DNA from: Flexilinea sp.
Lineage (GTDB): Bacteria > Chloroflexota > Anaerolineae > Anaerolineales > Anaerolineaceae
Direction of reading: 5' to 3'
DNA: 64,000 nucleotides
Assembly (NCBI GenBank): GCA_026645735.1
Contig: JAPKMT010000007.1
Location: 1-64,000, forward strand
Shown here: positions 16,905-26,095 of the stretch, piece after piece
Numbering within the stretch: the first letter of the stretch is position 1
Layout of the letters: the number at the start of each line of letters is the position of its first letter
The notes under the pieces: generated by a model
What the model saw: the letters and a program-made list of their open reading frames with translations, nothing else
Database searches by the model: none
Told to the model about the DNA's origin: nothing
Made by a program: the position numbers and the translations under genes

Positions 16905-17471
16905 ATGGATCTGAAACTGAATTACTTCCTCAAAAGAAGCAGTGCCAACGGACCGGGAATCAGAGCTGTCATCTGGATGCAAGGCTGTCAAAGCCATTGT
17001 CCGGATTGCTGCAATCCGCAAACCCATCCAATCCATAAAGGTTATCGGATATCCGTTAAAGATCTGGTGCAGGAAATCAAGATGCTTGGCAGGGATGTCG
17101 AAGGCTTAACCATCAGCGGAGGTGAACCTTTTCTGCAGGCTGAGGGGCTAAATAATCTGCTTCAAGAGATCAAGCAAAAAACATCCTTGTCGGTGCTGAT
17201 TTTCAGCGGTTACGAGAAACCGACGCTTGATGCAGTGCCATTATACTGTGCTTGCATGGGAAACACAGATGCATTGATCTGTGGACCATATCAACGCAAT
17301 GTCCAACCCGATTTCAGCCATTTTTGTGCTTCGGGAAATCAGAAACTTTTTTTATTAAGCAGCCGTTATCAGAAAAAAGATTTTTCTGATCTGATCACCA
17401 ATGAGATTTTTATCCAGGAAGATGGAACTATTGTGATAAGCGGATTAGGCACAATCGGGGGAATACGATGA
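16905..17471 (+). CDS. Radical-SAM activase-like 4Fe-4S protein (NrdG/PflA type)
   Basis: This 188-aa protein matches the short activase class of radical-SAM enzymes. The cluster motif CxxxCxxC is seen as GCQSHCPDCCNP, and the SAM-binding GGE as LTISGGEPFLQA. The core (LSVLIFSGYEKPTL, ALICGPYQRN) resembles NrdG. No glycyl-radical enzyme is encoded nearby, so its partner may instead be the adjacent DUF2997 protein; this is inference. It abuts DUF2997 with no spacer and overlaps the next gene by ATGA. Confidence 0.85.
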   Translation: MDLKLNYFLKRSSANGPGIRAVIWMQGCQSHCPDCCNPQTHPIHKGYRISVKDLVQEIKMLGRDVEGLTISGGEPFLQAEGLNNLLQEIKQKTSLSVLIFSGYEKPTLDAVPLYCACMGNTDALICGPYQRNVQPDFSHFCASGNQKLFLLSSRYQKKDFSDLITNEIFIQEDGTIVISGLGTIGGIR

Positions 17472-18124
17472 TTCAACAGATACTTTTTTATATTTTAATT
17501 TTTATCATTGCAGCTTATTTGCTGTACAAGTTTATTGAAAAGCACCTGATCAGCGCTTATTATTATCAAAAAGTGGATCATTTTCAGAAATACCCGATCC
17601 AATCCGGAGATATCGTCTTTTTAGGAGACAGTATCACTGATTTCGGCCCCTGGGAAGAAATCTTTCCGGGATATCCGGTGAAGAACCGCGGCATCAGCGC
17701 AGATACAGTTAAAGGTGTGTATAAGCGTATAGACCAGGTTGTCCGGGGAACACCATCCACCGTTTTCTTGTTAATTGGCACAAATGATTTGATCTTATGG
17801 CTTTCCCATAATGATCAATTTATTCTCAAATATTATCGGATGATTCTTCAGACTTTCCGCGAGAAAACGCCACAGACGAAAGTTTATGTTCAGTCGATTT
17901 TTCCTCGGCACAAGAGTTTTTCCAAACGCATCATCCACCTCAATAAAAATCTGGAAGACCTTACACATTCCTATGGATATGAATTTATTGATCTGTTCTC
18001 ACACCTGGCGGATGAACAGGGGGCACTGAAGGATCATCTTTCGAATGATCGTCTGCATCTCATGGCAGAAGGGTATCTGATTTGGAGTGATGTTATACGC
18101 CCATTTCTTCCAAAAATGCAATGA
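17468..18124 (+). CDS. SGNH/GDSL-family hydrolase
   Basis: This 218-aa protein has a single N-terminal membrane anchor (ILFYILIFIIAAYLLYKFI) and an SGNH hydrolase domain. The blocks are VFLGDSITDFGPW (Ser nucleophile), KNRGISADT (block II Gly), LLIGTNDLI (block III Asn) and DRLHLMAEGY (Asp/His). It resembles platelet-activating-factor acetylhydrolase-like esterases. GGGGGA lies upstream and the start overlaps the preceding stop, so it is the last gene of the Hsp70-linked operon. Confidence 0.9.
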   Translation: MIQQILFYILIFIIAAYLLYKFIEKHLISAYYYQKVDHFQKYPIQSGDIVFLGDSITDFGPWEEIFPGYPVKNRGISADTVKGVYKRIDQVVRGTPSTVFLLIGTNDLILWLSHNDQFILKYYRMILQTFREKTPQTKVYVQSIFPRHKSFSKRIIHLNKNLEDLTHSYGYEFIDLFSHLADEQGALKDHLSNDRLHLMAEGYLIWSDVIRPFLPKMQ

Positions 18125-18206
18125 GAGAAAATAATTGTTGGTCTTTATAATTTACTCTTCACACAAAAAATAACCGACAAATGATCCCTCCTATATCTCG
18201 AAATAC

Positions 18207-18329
18207 CAGTAATTCGAAATTTGGAAAAACCTTTTGAGAAAAAAGAGAAAACCTGTTGTTGTGTTGTTTTTGCGCTCCGCGCAAAAACAACACAACAACA
18301 AATAATTCTCCCCTTATTTCGAATCGCTG
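18207..18329 (-). mobile_element. MITE-like palindromic element, full length
   Basis: CAGTAATTCGAAATTTGG at the left and TTATTTCGAATCGCTG at the right enclose a perfect 22-bp-arm hairpin (18254-18275 against 18279-18300, loop TCC). It is the reverse orientation of the copies at 96 and 6092, and is one of the best-preserved copies. The flanking 9-mers match at only 6 of 9 positions. Confidence 0.82.
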
Positions 18330-18411
18330 TATAAAAACTCTTTCTTTTGTATGTGATAAAATTGCTATTATTCGCCAATCAGCCCGAAGGTTTTGGGAGA
18401 AAGAAAGCATC

Positions 18412-19062
18412 ATGAATATAAATAAACGAATGAACCGATTATTTTTGATGTTGATATTTACTGCAGTGTTGTTCTCTGGCTGCAGAAATATTCCGCATGA
18501 TCCGACAAAAACACCGACAATGAGTGAAGCAGAGATGATGCAGGCAGCTCAAGAAACCGCATCCGTGATTCTTGCAATGACCCAAACTCAGGATGCAATA
18601 CTCCATCCATCCGCAACACCGTTACCCACCGATACTCCCACACCTGCGTTCACGGCAACCAGTGCGCTGCCCGCGATTCCTCCGACAGCCACCAAAGAAA
18701 CCTTGCCTTATTATTCTGTTGGCAATAAAAGCTGTTATGTCCAGCAAAAAGGCGGCGGTGTGCAATCCGCCTATGTCCCATTTGATCAACTCTATCTGGA
18801 AGTATGCTATGAGAATCAGGGTTCTGGCACCTGGAATCAGAATTTTTCTTGCCGTGTAACCAAAAATGACGGTGGTTCCACCTCTCCCGAGTCCGTTTTG
18901 CTTGGAAAAACGGTAACGAACGGGCAGAAAGCCTGCTTCAGCTTTAATCAGAACATGGCCGGTCACGAATTAGGCTATCATTATTCAACATTTGCTTTAA
19001 CAGATGATAGTGGAAACGTTCTAACCAATGGATACTGGAACTGTGGCTGGACTGTTCAATAA
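18412..19062 (+). CDS. NBR1-type Ig-like lipoprotein
   Basis: This 216-aa protein begins with a lipoprotein signal (LFLMLIFTAVLFSGC, acylated Cys about residue 23). A Thr/Pro-rich stalk follows, then a beta-sandwich of the NBR1 type with YLEVCYENQGSGTWNQNF and LGYHYSTFALTDDSGN. Four or more cysteines in the domain could form disulfides outside the cytoplasm. The ATG at 18412 is preceded by GGGAGAAAGAAAG. It pairs with the next gene, which encodes a similar domain. Confidence 0.8.
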   Translation: MNINKRMNRLFLMLIFTAVLFSGCRNIPHDPTKTPTMSEAEMMQAAQETASVILAMTQTQDAILHPSATPLPTDTPTPAFTATSALPAIPPTATKETLPYYSVGNKSCYVQQKGGGVQSAYVPFDQLYLEVCYENQGSGTWNQNFSCRVTKNDGGSTSPESVLLGKTVTNGQKACFSFNQNMAGHELGYHYSTFALTDDSGNVLTNGYWNCGWTVQ

Positions 19063-19080
19063 TTTTTTACGTGGAGTTTT

Positions 19081-19824
19081 ATGAAGAAGAACATTTTTTT
19101 CATCGGTATGATACTTACCGCTCTGACATTATTCGCGGCATTGGCAGCTACCACAAAACCTCAATTGTCAATCGATGAACAAAATCTGATTGTTGATTCC
19201 GTGATTCAGACCATCAATCCGCAAGGAATGATGGATTCCATCGTTGCAACTGTTGAGGCGCGAATTTTATCCCAACAGAGTAATCCGTTGAATACGGCTT
19301 CTGCAGCCAATACCCCAATACCTTCCATCGTTGCTCCAGCCGCTACGGTTGTTGCAACGGCTGCAATGCCATCCCCTACGACAGTCCCTACCAAAACAGC
19401 GATAAAAACCGGAGAAACCAACCCGGATGGCAGTTACCAAGGTGTTCATGCAAAATTTGTCAACTCGTATGCTTACACGGTTGGAGGGGATCAGGGTGAA
19501 TTAAAGACGTTTGAGACGGAATATACCCCGAATGTTCTCTTTAATATCGATGTGGTCTTTGAAAATGACGGGGATACTGTCTGGCCGGCATTAATTGAAA
19601 TGCGCAACGTGGCAACATCGGGTACGTATACCGGTCACTCCCCTAACGTAATTGTGGATACGACCTATGCTCCGATCATTCCAGGCGGGAAACGGGCATT
19701 TTCAATTGCCGCGCATGGCAGTGAGGATCTGGGGTATCATACATTTTATTTTCAGTTATATGATGGAATTTCCGGAAGCCTGATCGGAGGAGGCAGCGGT
19801 TCTTTCAGTTATCTGGCAAAATAA
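19081..19824 (+). CDS. Secreted NBR1-type Ig-like protein
   Basis: This 247-aa protein has a hydrophobic N-terminal segment (FFIGMILTALTLFAALAA), an Ala/Thr/Pro-rich linker at about residues 75-115, and a beta-sandwich with NIDVVFENDGDTVWPALIEM and DLGYHTFYFQLYDG. It lacks the lipobox Cys of its upstream neighbour. The gene follows 18 nt after it and ends before a strong terminator, so the two probably form a bicistronic unit. Ligand unknown. Confidence 0.78.
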   Translation: MKKNIFFIGMILTALTLFAALAATTKPQLSIDEQNLIVDSVIQTINPQGMMDSIVATVEARILSQQSNPLNTASAANTPIPSIVAPAATVVATAAMPSPTTVPTKTAIKTGETNPDGSYQGVHAKFVNSYAYTVGGDQGELKTFETEYTPNVLFNIDVVFENDGDTVWPALIEMRNVATSGTYTGHSPNVIVDTTYAPIIPGGKRAFSIAAHGSEDLGYHTFYFQLYDGISGSLIGGGSGSFSYLAK

Positions 19825-19894
19825 CCACGATCCAATCGAAAATTTTGATTGAAATCGACAGCCTTCTGTCATCCAATCACCTATATACACACAA

Positions 19895-19934
19895 CGAGAC
19901 GTCCGGAGTAACACCGGACGTCTCGTTTTCTTTT
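19895..19934 (+). terminator. Rho-independent terminator
   Basis: A perfect 12-bp stem CGAGACGTCCGG/CCGGACGTCTCG (19895-19906 and 19914-19925) with a 7-nt loop is followed by TTTTCTTTT. It ends the pair of Ig-like genes. Confidence 0.9.
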
Positions 19935-20119
19935 CTTCTTCAAACCAAAGATCCAGCACAGATGAATTCTCGCTTCCTAAAAATAAAACAGTAATAATCC
20001 CAAATAATCATACGAAAAACACTTTGTTTTTATACATCTATATATCTTGTATAATTAAGTCATATTTTATTACTTTTTAATTTATTTAGCAATTTTATTA
20101 TACTTTTTTCGGTTGTGTT

Positions 20120-21670
20120 ATGGACAGACATCCGGGATTTTTCCCTCTCCTTTTTTCTCTGATTGTCATCTGCAGTATCGGTTTCATTACACTGTTAATC
20201 CAAACGACAGCTCATGCTGCTGATCATCAGGAAACAACCTGGCAATTAGTCTTCTGGGCAAATCAGGAAGTGGCATGTACTTTTACAGTTTTCGGGGAGG
20301 ATCTTCCATCATCCAACGAGATTGAAGCAGCATGTGGGATCGAAATTGTTCATTTATGGTATTCCACACCAGCTTGCACCCATCCATTCTTTCATGAAAA
20401 CGGGACAGATGTCTGCAGTGGACTTTTTCTCAGAAAGACCAGCCAACAAGAGCAATCAATCCCAGAAGAAGAGAAAACAAATGAGACAAAAAACAGCCTG
20501 TTCATGATCCGTGGTTGTGAACCTGCTGACCTTTGCAATCAACTGCCTATTGTTGTTTTTCGGAATAATTCAGCCGAGAATAATCTCCCAAAACATACCC
20601 TCCGTGTCAAAATCGATACATTTGAAGGGGAGTGCTTCGATATAGAATGTGAAATGGAGCTTCCGATCACAAACAACGAGGGAAAATGGGTAGAGTTTTG
20701 GACGATGTCCGCAGATGGAGGACAGGGAATTCACAGTCGTTTTAAATATCGGGCAGCGATCGTTCCAAACACAAGCAACCTGATGTATCAGTTTGATTTA
20801 ATCAGCGATGCTTATCCGGAAACAACGCCTTTTGGTTCTGATATTTGGAAAGTTTTCCCACAGCTTTCAACAAAAAATTTAAAAATTTATGAAAAGCCAT
20901 TTTCCGCTGACTTTCTTACAACGACCTTTCATTTGAGCATTTTGGCCGGGAAAATAATTCAACATGGACTGGTTGATACCAGTTTTTGCAGTAACTATGG
21001 ACTCATGAACGATGGTTCAGCAAATGGATGCGGTGAGAAAGCCAGCGCTGAGTTGGTCTTTTTCATGCAGAACCAATACAACCGTTTGCTATTTCAATCA
21101 GGAAAAGAAAACCATGTCCCCCCGAATCTCATAAAAAGTATGATTGCACAAGAATCGCAATTCTGGCCGTATTCTGAAACTGAAAACGAGTATGGATTGG
21201 GAATGATTACGGAAAATGGCATTGATCTATTACTGCGTTGGAATATGTCCTATTATCAAAAACTTTGCAAGACTGTTTTTCAGCAAAAACCGGATGTTTG
21301 TGAGATCCAATATTCAGAAATTTCCGCAGCAGAACAACAGATATTACGCGGCTCGGCTTTGCAAAAAATTGGAACTGACGAAGAAATTGATCTGCTTGGA
21401 GCCGTACTTCGAGCCAGTGCAGCACAAGTGAATCAGATTGTTCAAAATATTACCGGATCTGATTGTGAGCATACAGTTTTATATGAAGACATGTGGAAAT
21501 TAACAATTGCAAATTACTATTCCGGCAGCGGTTGCATCCACAACGCCATGTTGATCACAGCAGCCTATAAATATGATTTAACGTGGGATCATGTCCAAAA
21601 CTTTCTCAGCGGAACTTGCACCCGAGCAAAACAATATGTGGAAAATGTATATTTATTTGGAAACACATAA
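20120..21670 (+). CDS. Secreted protein with lytic-transglycosylase-like C-terminal domain
   Basis: This 516-aa protein has a signal peptide ending near AHA-AD (residues 1-33). A Cys-rich region of about 270 residues that I do not recognise follows. The C-terminal region (from about residue 330) resembles an SLT/lysozyme fold: LIKSMIAQESQFWPYSETENEYGLGMI, with the putative catalytic Glu in AQES, and later LTIANYYSGSGCIHNAML. Peptidoglycan cleavage is inferred. A TATAAT at 20050-20055 lies upstream. No convincing Shine-Dalgarno was seen. Confidence 0.65.
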   Translation: MDRHPGFFPLLFSLIVICSIGFITLLIQTTAHAADHQETTWQLVFWANQEVACTFTVFGEDLPSSNEIEAACGIEIVHLWYSTPACTHPFFHENGTDVCSGLFLRKTSQQEQSIPEEEKTNETKNSLFMIRGCEPADLCNQLPIVVFRNNSAENNLPKHTLRVKIDTFEGECFDIECEMELPITNNEGKWVEFWTMSADGGQGIHSRFKYRAAIVPNTSNLMYQFDLISDAYPETTPFGSDIWKVFPQLSTKNLKIYEKPFSADFLTTTFHLSILAGKIIQHGLVDTSFCSNYGLMNDGSANGCGEKASAELVFFMQNQYNRLLFQSGKENHVPPNLIKSMIAQESQFWPYSETENEYGLGMITENGIDLLLRWNMSYYQKLCKTVFQQKPDVCEIQYSEISAAEQQILRGSALQKIGTDEEIDLLGAVLRASAAQVNQIVQNITGSDCEHTVLYEDMWKLTIANYYSGSGCIHNAMLITAAYKYDLTWDHVQNFLSGTCTRAKQYVENVYLFGNT

Positions 21671-21691
21671 ATTGTTGTCTTCTTAAAACCG

Positions 21692-21725
21692 ACAAAAATA
21701 AAGAGCTGATGGATATCAGCTCTTT
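21692..21725 (-). terminator. Terminator of the sugar ABC operon
   Basis: An 11-bp stem AAAGAGCTGAT/ATCAGCTCTTT (21700-21710 and 21715-21725, loop GGAT) is followed on the minus strand by TATTTTTG. This is a proper T-tract for the leftward operon ending at 21752. Confidence 0.8.
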
Positions 21726-21751
21726 GATACAAAGTAAAAGCGTTTTGCTTT

Positions 21752-22933
21752 TTATTTCGATGATCTTGTTTTTGAGAGTATATCGGATGCGACCGCAAAA
21801 ATCACGACCAGACCTTTAACTACCTGCTGCACATCCGAAGAAATTCCCATTAATGACATACCATTATTCAGGATACCCATGATTAAACCGCCTACCAGTG
21901 CCCCCATAATGGTCCCAATACCACCTGATGCGGATGCACCGCCCAGGTAACAGGAAGCAATGGCATCCATTTCGAAGTTCTGGCCTGCCAGGGGACTGGC
22001 CGAGTTTAAGCGGGATGAAAACACAATACCTGCAGCAGCACTCATGAATGCCATGTTAATAAAAATACCATAGCGAACATTACGTATTTTGATACCGGAG
22101 AGTTCAGCAGCTCTGGCATTGCCACCCAGGGCATAAATGTGACGACCAATTGTTGTATTATTCAATATGAAGGTATAAAAAACTGCAAGTACTCCTACAA
22201 TGATCAAAACAAACGGAATACCTTTATACAAAGCGAGCCGCCAGGATACCAATAATATCGCCGCGGAAATCAGAATCACTTTAAACAAAATCGTTCCAAT
22301 TCCGGAAGCCTGAAAGCCATATTTTAATTTTTGCCGTCGTGTACGCAGTTCACCAAGCAGTACCAGAATGCAAAGTAAGACGGCTACCACCATCGTTGTA
22401 ACATTCAGTGAACTTTCTCTCCCGGTAATCCTCGATATATAATCGGGTATATATCCGGATGAAATTTGGACGTAAGAATTTGGCAATGGAGCCAAGGTTT
22501 TACCTTTCAGTAAAACCAGTGTAATTCCACGGAAGATCAACATGCCGCCTAACGTGGCGATAAATGGAGGCAGGTTGACAATCGCAATCCAGAATCCTTG
22601 CCAAATACCAATGATCAAACCGCACAGAAGACAGACAATCAAAGTTAGCCAGACAGGTTGTCCCCAGCGATACATCATGATTCCCGCAATGGAACCAATA
22701 ACCGCCACAACAGAACCAACGGAGAGGTCAATGGTACCGATTAAAATCGGAAGCAGCATACCAATTGCCAAAACCAGAACGTAACCATTCTGCATGATAA
22801 TGTTGTAGACATTCATCGGTTTGACAAATTTTCCACCGGTCGTTGCATAAAAGAATATCACCAGGACCACCATGACGATGATCATTCCATATTGCCGGAT
22901 ATTTGACTTGAATGATTTACTAATTTGTTCCAT
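21752..22933 (-). CDS. Sugar ABC transporter permease (CUT2, GguB/XylH type)
   Basis: This 393-aa permease of the ribose/xylose (CUT2) class has about ten hydrophobic segments and the family motifs GTIDLSVGSVVAVIGSI, NLPPFIATLGGMLIFRG and IGRHIYALGGNARAAELSGI. It forms the membrane channel with the ATPase encoded immediately upstream (14-nt overlap). Together with the ChvE-type binding protein it makes a multiple-monosaccharide importer. Adjacent xylAB suggests xylose as a main substrate. Confidence 0.92.
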   Translation of the reverse strand: MEQISKSFKSNIRQYGMIIVMVVLVIFFYATTGGKFVKPMNVYNIIMQNGYVLVLAIGMLLPILIGTIDLSVGSVVAVIGSIAGIMMYRWGQPVWLTLIVCLLCGLIIGIWQGFWIAIVNLPPFIATLGGMLIFRGITLVLLKGKTLAPLPNSYVQISSGYIPDYISRITGRESSLNVTTMVVAVLLCILVLLGELRTRRQKLKYGFQASGIGTILFKVILISAAILLVSWRLALYKGIPFVLIIVGVLAVFYTFILNNTTIGRHIYALGGNARAAELSGIKIRNVRYGIFINMAFMSAAAGIVFSSRLNSASPLAGQNFEMDAIASCYLGGASASGGIGTIMGALVGGLIMGILNNGMSLMGISSDVQQVVKGLVVIFAVASDILSKTRSSK

Positions 22934-24485
22934 GTTCTGACCTCTCTCTGGTATCCGTTAATATTTTCTCCATAATATTTTCTTGTGAAATTTCGCTGCC
23001 TGTAAGCTCCGCAATGATATGACCGTCATTCAATACAAAAATCCGATCGCACATACCCAGCAATTCCGGCATCTCGGAAGAAATAAAGATTACCGCTTTT
23101 TCCTCTTCAACGAGTTTGTTCATAAAACTGTAAATCTCATATTTCGAACCGACATCGATGCCTCTTGTTGGCTCATCCAGTATTAACACATCCGGATTGG
23201 CGAACAATCCGCGACTCAGCATGACTTTTTGCTGATTACCTCCGGACAATGTTCCGGCTGTCTGCCAGATTCCGGTTGAGCGGATTGCCAGTCGGTCACG
23301 ATATTCTTCAGCTACTTTAATTTCCTCATTCTGATTGATCACTTGTCTGCTGCTGATGGTTTGAAGATTCGCAATTGTGATATTATGACGAATATCGTCA
23401 ATTGCATTCAATCCGGAACCTTTCCTGTCCTCAGTCAGATACATGATTCCTTTGGAAATTGCATCCGAAATGTTATCCAGTACGATTTCCTGCCCGTTTT
23501 TAATAATGGTTCCGGAAATATTTTTCCCATAAGCTTTACCAAATACACTCATTGCCAGTTCAGTGCGGCCGGAACCCATTAATCCGGCAAAACCAACAAT
23601 TTCACCTTTCCGGATATTGAAACTGGCGTTCTCGATAATTTTCTTCCCTTCAAAAAGCGGATGATCCACATTCCAGTTTATTACCTCAAAGCAAACTTCC
23701 CCAATTTTCGGAACGCGTTTGGGATAACGGTCTTTCATTTCCCGTCCAACCATCCCTTTGATGACCCTGGCTTGTGTAAATTCATCAATCCCTTTGTAGA
23801 GTGTTTCGATTGTAGTCCCATCACGGATGATCGTAATGGCATCAGCAATTTTTTCAACCTCATTCAATTTGTGAGAAATAATGATACAGGTGACACCCTT
23901 TTCTTTTAAACCGCGAATCAATTCCAGCAAATGCTCGCTGTCCTGATCGTTCAGAGAGGCAGTCGGTTCATCCAAAATGAGAAGTCGTACATTTTTTGCC
24001 ATAGCCTTGGCAATTTCAACCATCTGTTGTTTACCGACACCGATATCCTTAATCAACGTTTCGGGATTTTCATCCAAACCAACACGATTGAGCATTTCAA
24101 TTGTTTTATTGTGGCATTCGTTCCAATCGATAATTTTCAGCAAGCCTACTTTCCTGGCAGTCTCATTCCCGAGAAACATGTTTTCAGCAATGGACAAATA
24201 CGGGATTAAGCCTAATTCCTGATGGATAATAACAATGCCGACTTTTTCACTGTCTGTCAAACTGTGAAATTCGCATTCCTTCCCATCATAGATGATCTTC
24301 CCTTCATAGGTTCCAAAGCCATACCAGCCGCTTAGAATATTCATCAGCGTTGATTTTCCGGCACCATTCTCACCAACCAATGCATGAACTTCGCCTTCCC
24401 GAACCTGAAAATTGACATTATCGAGTGCGCGGACACCAGGGAAATCCTTAATGATCGATTGCATTTCCAGAAGAATCTTTTCCAT
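22920..24485 (-). CDS. Sugar ABC transporter ATP-binding protein (CUT2, GguA/XylG type)
   Basis: This 521-aa protein has two fused ATPase domains, as usual for CUT2 importers. Domain 1 has Walker A GENGAGKST, signature GVGKQQMVEIAKAM and Walker B LLILDEPTASLND. Domain 2 has the altered loop GLMGSGRTE, signature LSGGNQQKVML and Walker B VLILDEPTRGIDVG. It energises uptake through the permease gene it overlaps. It is separated from the binding-protein gene by a 234-nt spacer with a hairpin. Confidence 0.94.
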   Translation of the reverse strand: MEKILLEMQSIIKDFPGVRALDNVNFQVREGEVHALVGENGAGKSTLMNILSGWYGFGTYEGKIIYDGKECEFHSLTDSEKVGIVIIHQELGLIPYLSIAENMFLGNETARKVGLLKIIDWNECHNKTIEMLNRVGLDENPETLIKDIGVGKQQMVEIAKAMAKNVRLLILDEPTASLNDQDSEHLLELIRGLKEKGVTCIIISHKLNEVEKIADAITIIRDGTTIETLYKGIDEFTQARVIKGMVGREMKDRYPKRVPKIGEVCFEVINWNVDHPLFEGKKIIENASFNIRKGEIVGFAGLMGSGRTELAMSVFGKAYGKNISGTIIKNGQEIVLDNISDAISKGIMYLTEDRKGSGLNAIDDIRHNITIANLQTISSRQVINQNEEIKVAEEYRDRLAIRSTGIWQTAGTLSGGNQQKVMLSRGLFANPDVLILDEPTRGIDVGSKYEIYSFMNKLVEEEKAVIFISSEMPELLGMCDRIFVLNDGHIIAELTGSEISQENIMEKILTDTRERSEHGTN

Positions 24486-24666
24486 TAAGCTTTTCTCCTT
24501 TAAATTTGTGGGATTGCCTGAAAGGGTTCAGGTGTTTTTATGATTTAACAGGCTGAAATGATAATTGCAAAGGGATAATTGATATATGATTCCAGTGATT
24601 GAGATTGTTTGATTTGCAATGAATATTTCAACTTGTAAAAAATAAAATCAATTTCACGTATAAATT

Positions 24667-24697
24667 GAAGGCAGTGTGGAAAATCCACGCTGCCTTC
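24667..24697 (-). terminator. Intercistronic hairpin after the binding-protein gene
   Basis: A 14-bp arm hairpin GAAGGCAGTGTGGA/TCCACGCTGCCTTC (one mismatch, loop AAA) lies just after the binding-protein gene on the minus strand. The following sequence is only weakly T-rich, so it may act as an attenuator or RNA stabiliser that keeps the binding protein in excess. Confidence 0.65.
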
Positions 24698-24719
24698 ATA
24701 CCAATTCAAAATTGCCAGA

Positions 24720-25814
24720 TTATTTCACAGCTTCAGCGGCTTCCATAATCTTTGCATAAGCTTCCGGATTGGATGCTTCGCCATAATAGCCGGAGTCAAT
24801 CAGGAGTTCTTTGTAATTATCAACATTTGCGAATACTGGATCGCACAGGAAGGAAGGAACAACTTTGACGCCGTTGTCATAATCTTCTGTATTGTTGACT
24901 TCTACTTCGGCACCGGAAAGAATCTGACCAACCATTGTAACGGTGCGTTCTGCCAGTGTGCGGGTATCTTTGAAAACGGACATGGATTGTAAACCATTGA
25001 TAATGTTGACGGTATTCGGGATATCGCAGTCCTGACCAGTGATGATCGGCCAATTTTCTTTTGTGAAACCGGCAGCGGTCAGTGAATTTGCAATACCAAG
25101 GGCTAAGGAGTCATTCGGGGAAAGAACGATATCCAGTTTTGTTCCGCTGGTATACCAACCGTTAATCAGGGTATCCATACGAGCCTGGGCATCATCAGTA
25201 CCCCAGCCAAGAATCGCAACTGTTTCGAAATCTTTCTGGCGGGAAGGATTGACAAGTTTTCCTGCGTCAACATACGGCTGCAGAACATCAACGGCACCCT
25301 GGTAGAACAGGTGGGCATTGTTGTCGTCCGGTGATCCACCGAAATATTCAATATTGAACGGGCCGGCAGCGTTATCGAGATCAAGGGCTTCTTTAATAAA
25401 GGTACCCTGGATTGTACCTACTTTGTAGTTATCAAAGGAGGTGTAGTAATCAATAAATTCGGTACCAGTGATCAGACGATCATAAGCAATTGTCTTAATT
25501 CCGTTTTCGGAAGCGGTCTTCAGAACATCACCTAAAGCACCACCGTCGATGGATGCAATAACCAACACATCACAGCCTTCTGTAATCATGTTTTCAAGTT
25601 GGGAAATCTGCATCGCAACATCATTGTTGGCATATTGAAGATCAACTTTATAACCAGCGGCTTCCAGTTGAGCTTTCATGTTGTCACCATCCTGATTCCA
25701 GCGCTGGAGACTGTTGGTAGGCATTGCTACACCAACTAATTCACCTTCTGCGAATACAGGGGCAAAAGACATAAGGACTGCTAACGCTAACAAAACAACA
25801 ACTAACTTTTTCAT
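24720..25814 (-). CDS. Multiple-sugar binding protein (ChvE/XylF type)
   Basis: This 364-aa exported periplasmic-type binding protein has a signal peptide (KLVVVLLALAVLMSFAPVFA) and then GVAMPTNSLQRWNQDG, a hallmark of ChvE-type monosaccharide binding proteins. Further family segments are EGCDVLVIASIDGGALGDVL and IAYDRLITGTEFIDYYTSFDN. It delivers xylose or related monosaccharides to the CUT2 permease. GGAGAGG precedes the start. It is the first gene of its operon, with a palindromic operator candidate about 150 bp upstream. Confidence 0.93.
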   Translation of the reverse strand: MKKLVVVLLALAVLMSFAPVFAEGELVGVAMPTNSLQRWNQDGDNMKAQLEAAGYKVDLQYANNDVAMQISQLENMITEGCDVLVIASIDGGALGDVLKTASENGIKTIAYDRLITGTEFIDYYTSFDNYKVGTIQGTFIKEALDLDNAAGPFNIEYFGGSPDDNNAHLFYQGAVDVLQPYVDAGKLVNPSRQKDFETVAILGWGTDDAQARMDTLINGWYTSGTKLDIVLSPNDSLALGIANSLTAAGFTKENWPIITGQDCDIPNTVNIINGLQSMSVFKDTRTLAERTVTMVGQILSGAEVEVNNTEDYDNGVKVVPSFLCDPVFANVDNYKELLIDSGYYGEASNPEAYAKIMEAAEAVK

Positions 25815-26095
25815 TTATACCTCTCCTTAATTAATTTATTATCCCGGAAAACAATCCGGCATAAATTAGACAGTAATTAATTTTAATATGATTCTGCATT
25901 CCGCATAGTACCAATCATCATGTTATATTTCTTAATCTTTACATAAATTTATAGCATAACAAGAGAAACGCGTTTGATTTGAATCCATAGTCCATACGGT
26001 TTTTATCAAAAACTTGATTGGATTTCTATTGCAGATTGTTAATGTTCTATTTTAACCGAAAATGATCAAATTGACTTGAATAAAAAATCCGATCA
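25815..26095 (-). promoter_or_regulatory. Upstream region of the sugar ABC operon
   Basis: No gene is present. It contains AAACGCGTTT at 25966-25975, a perfect 10-bp palindrome with the central CG typical of LacI-family operators, and A/T-rich sequence suitable for a leftward promoter between it and the binding-protein gene. Which regulator binds is unknown. Confidence 0.4.

Noticed and set aside
16905-17471. Anaerobic ribonucleotide reductase activase (nrdG)
   Set aside because: No nrdD gene is adjacent and the operon context is Hsp70/DUF2997, so only the fold, not the nrdG function, is claimed.
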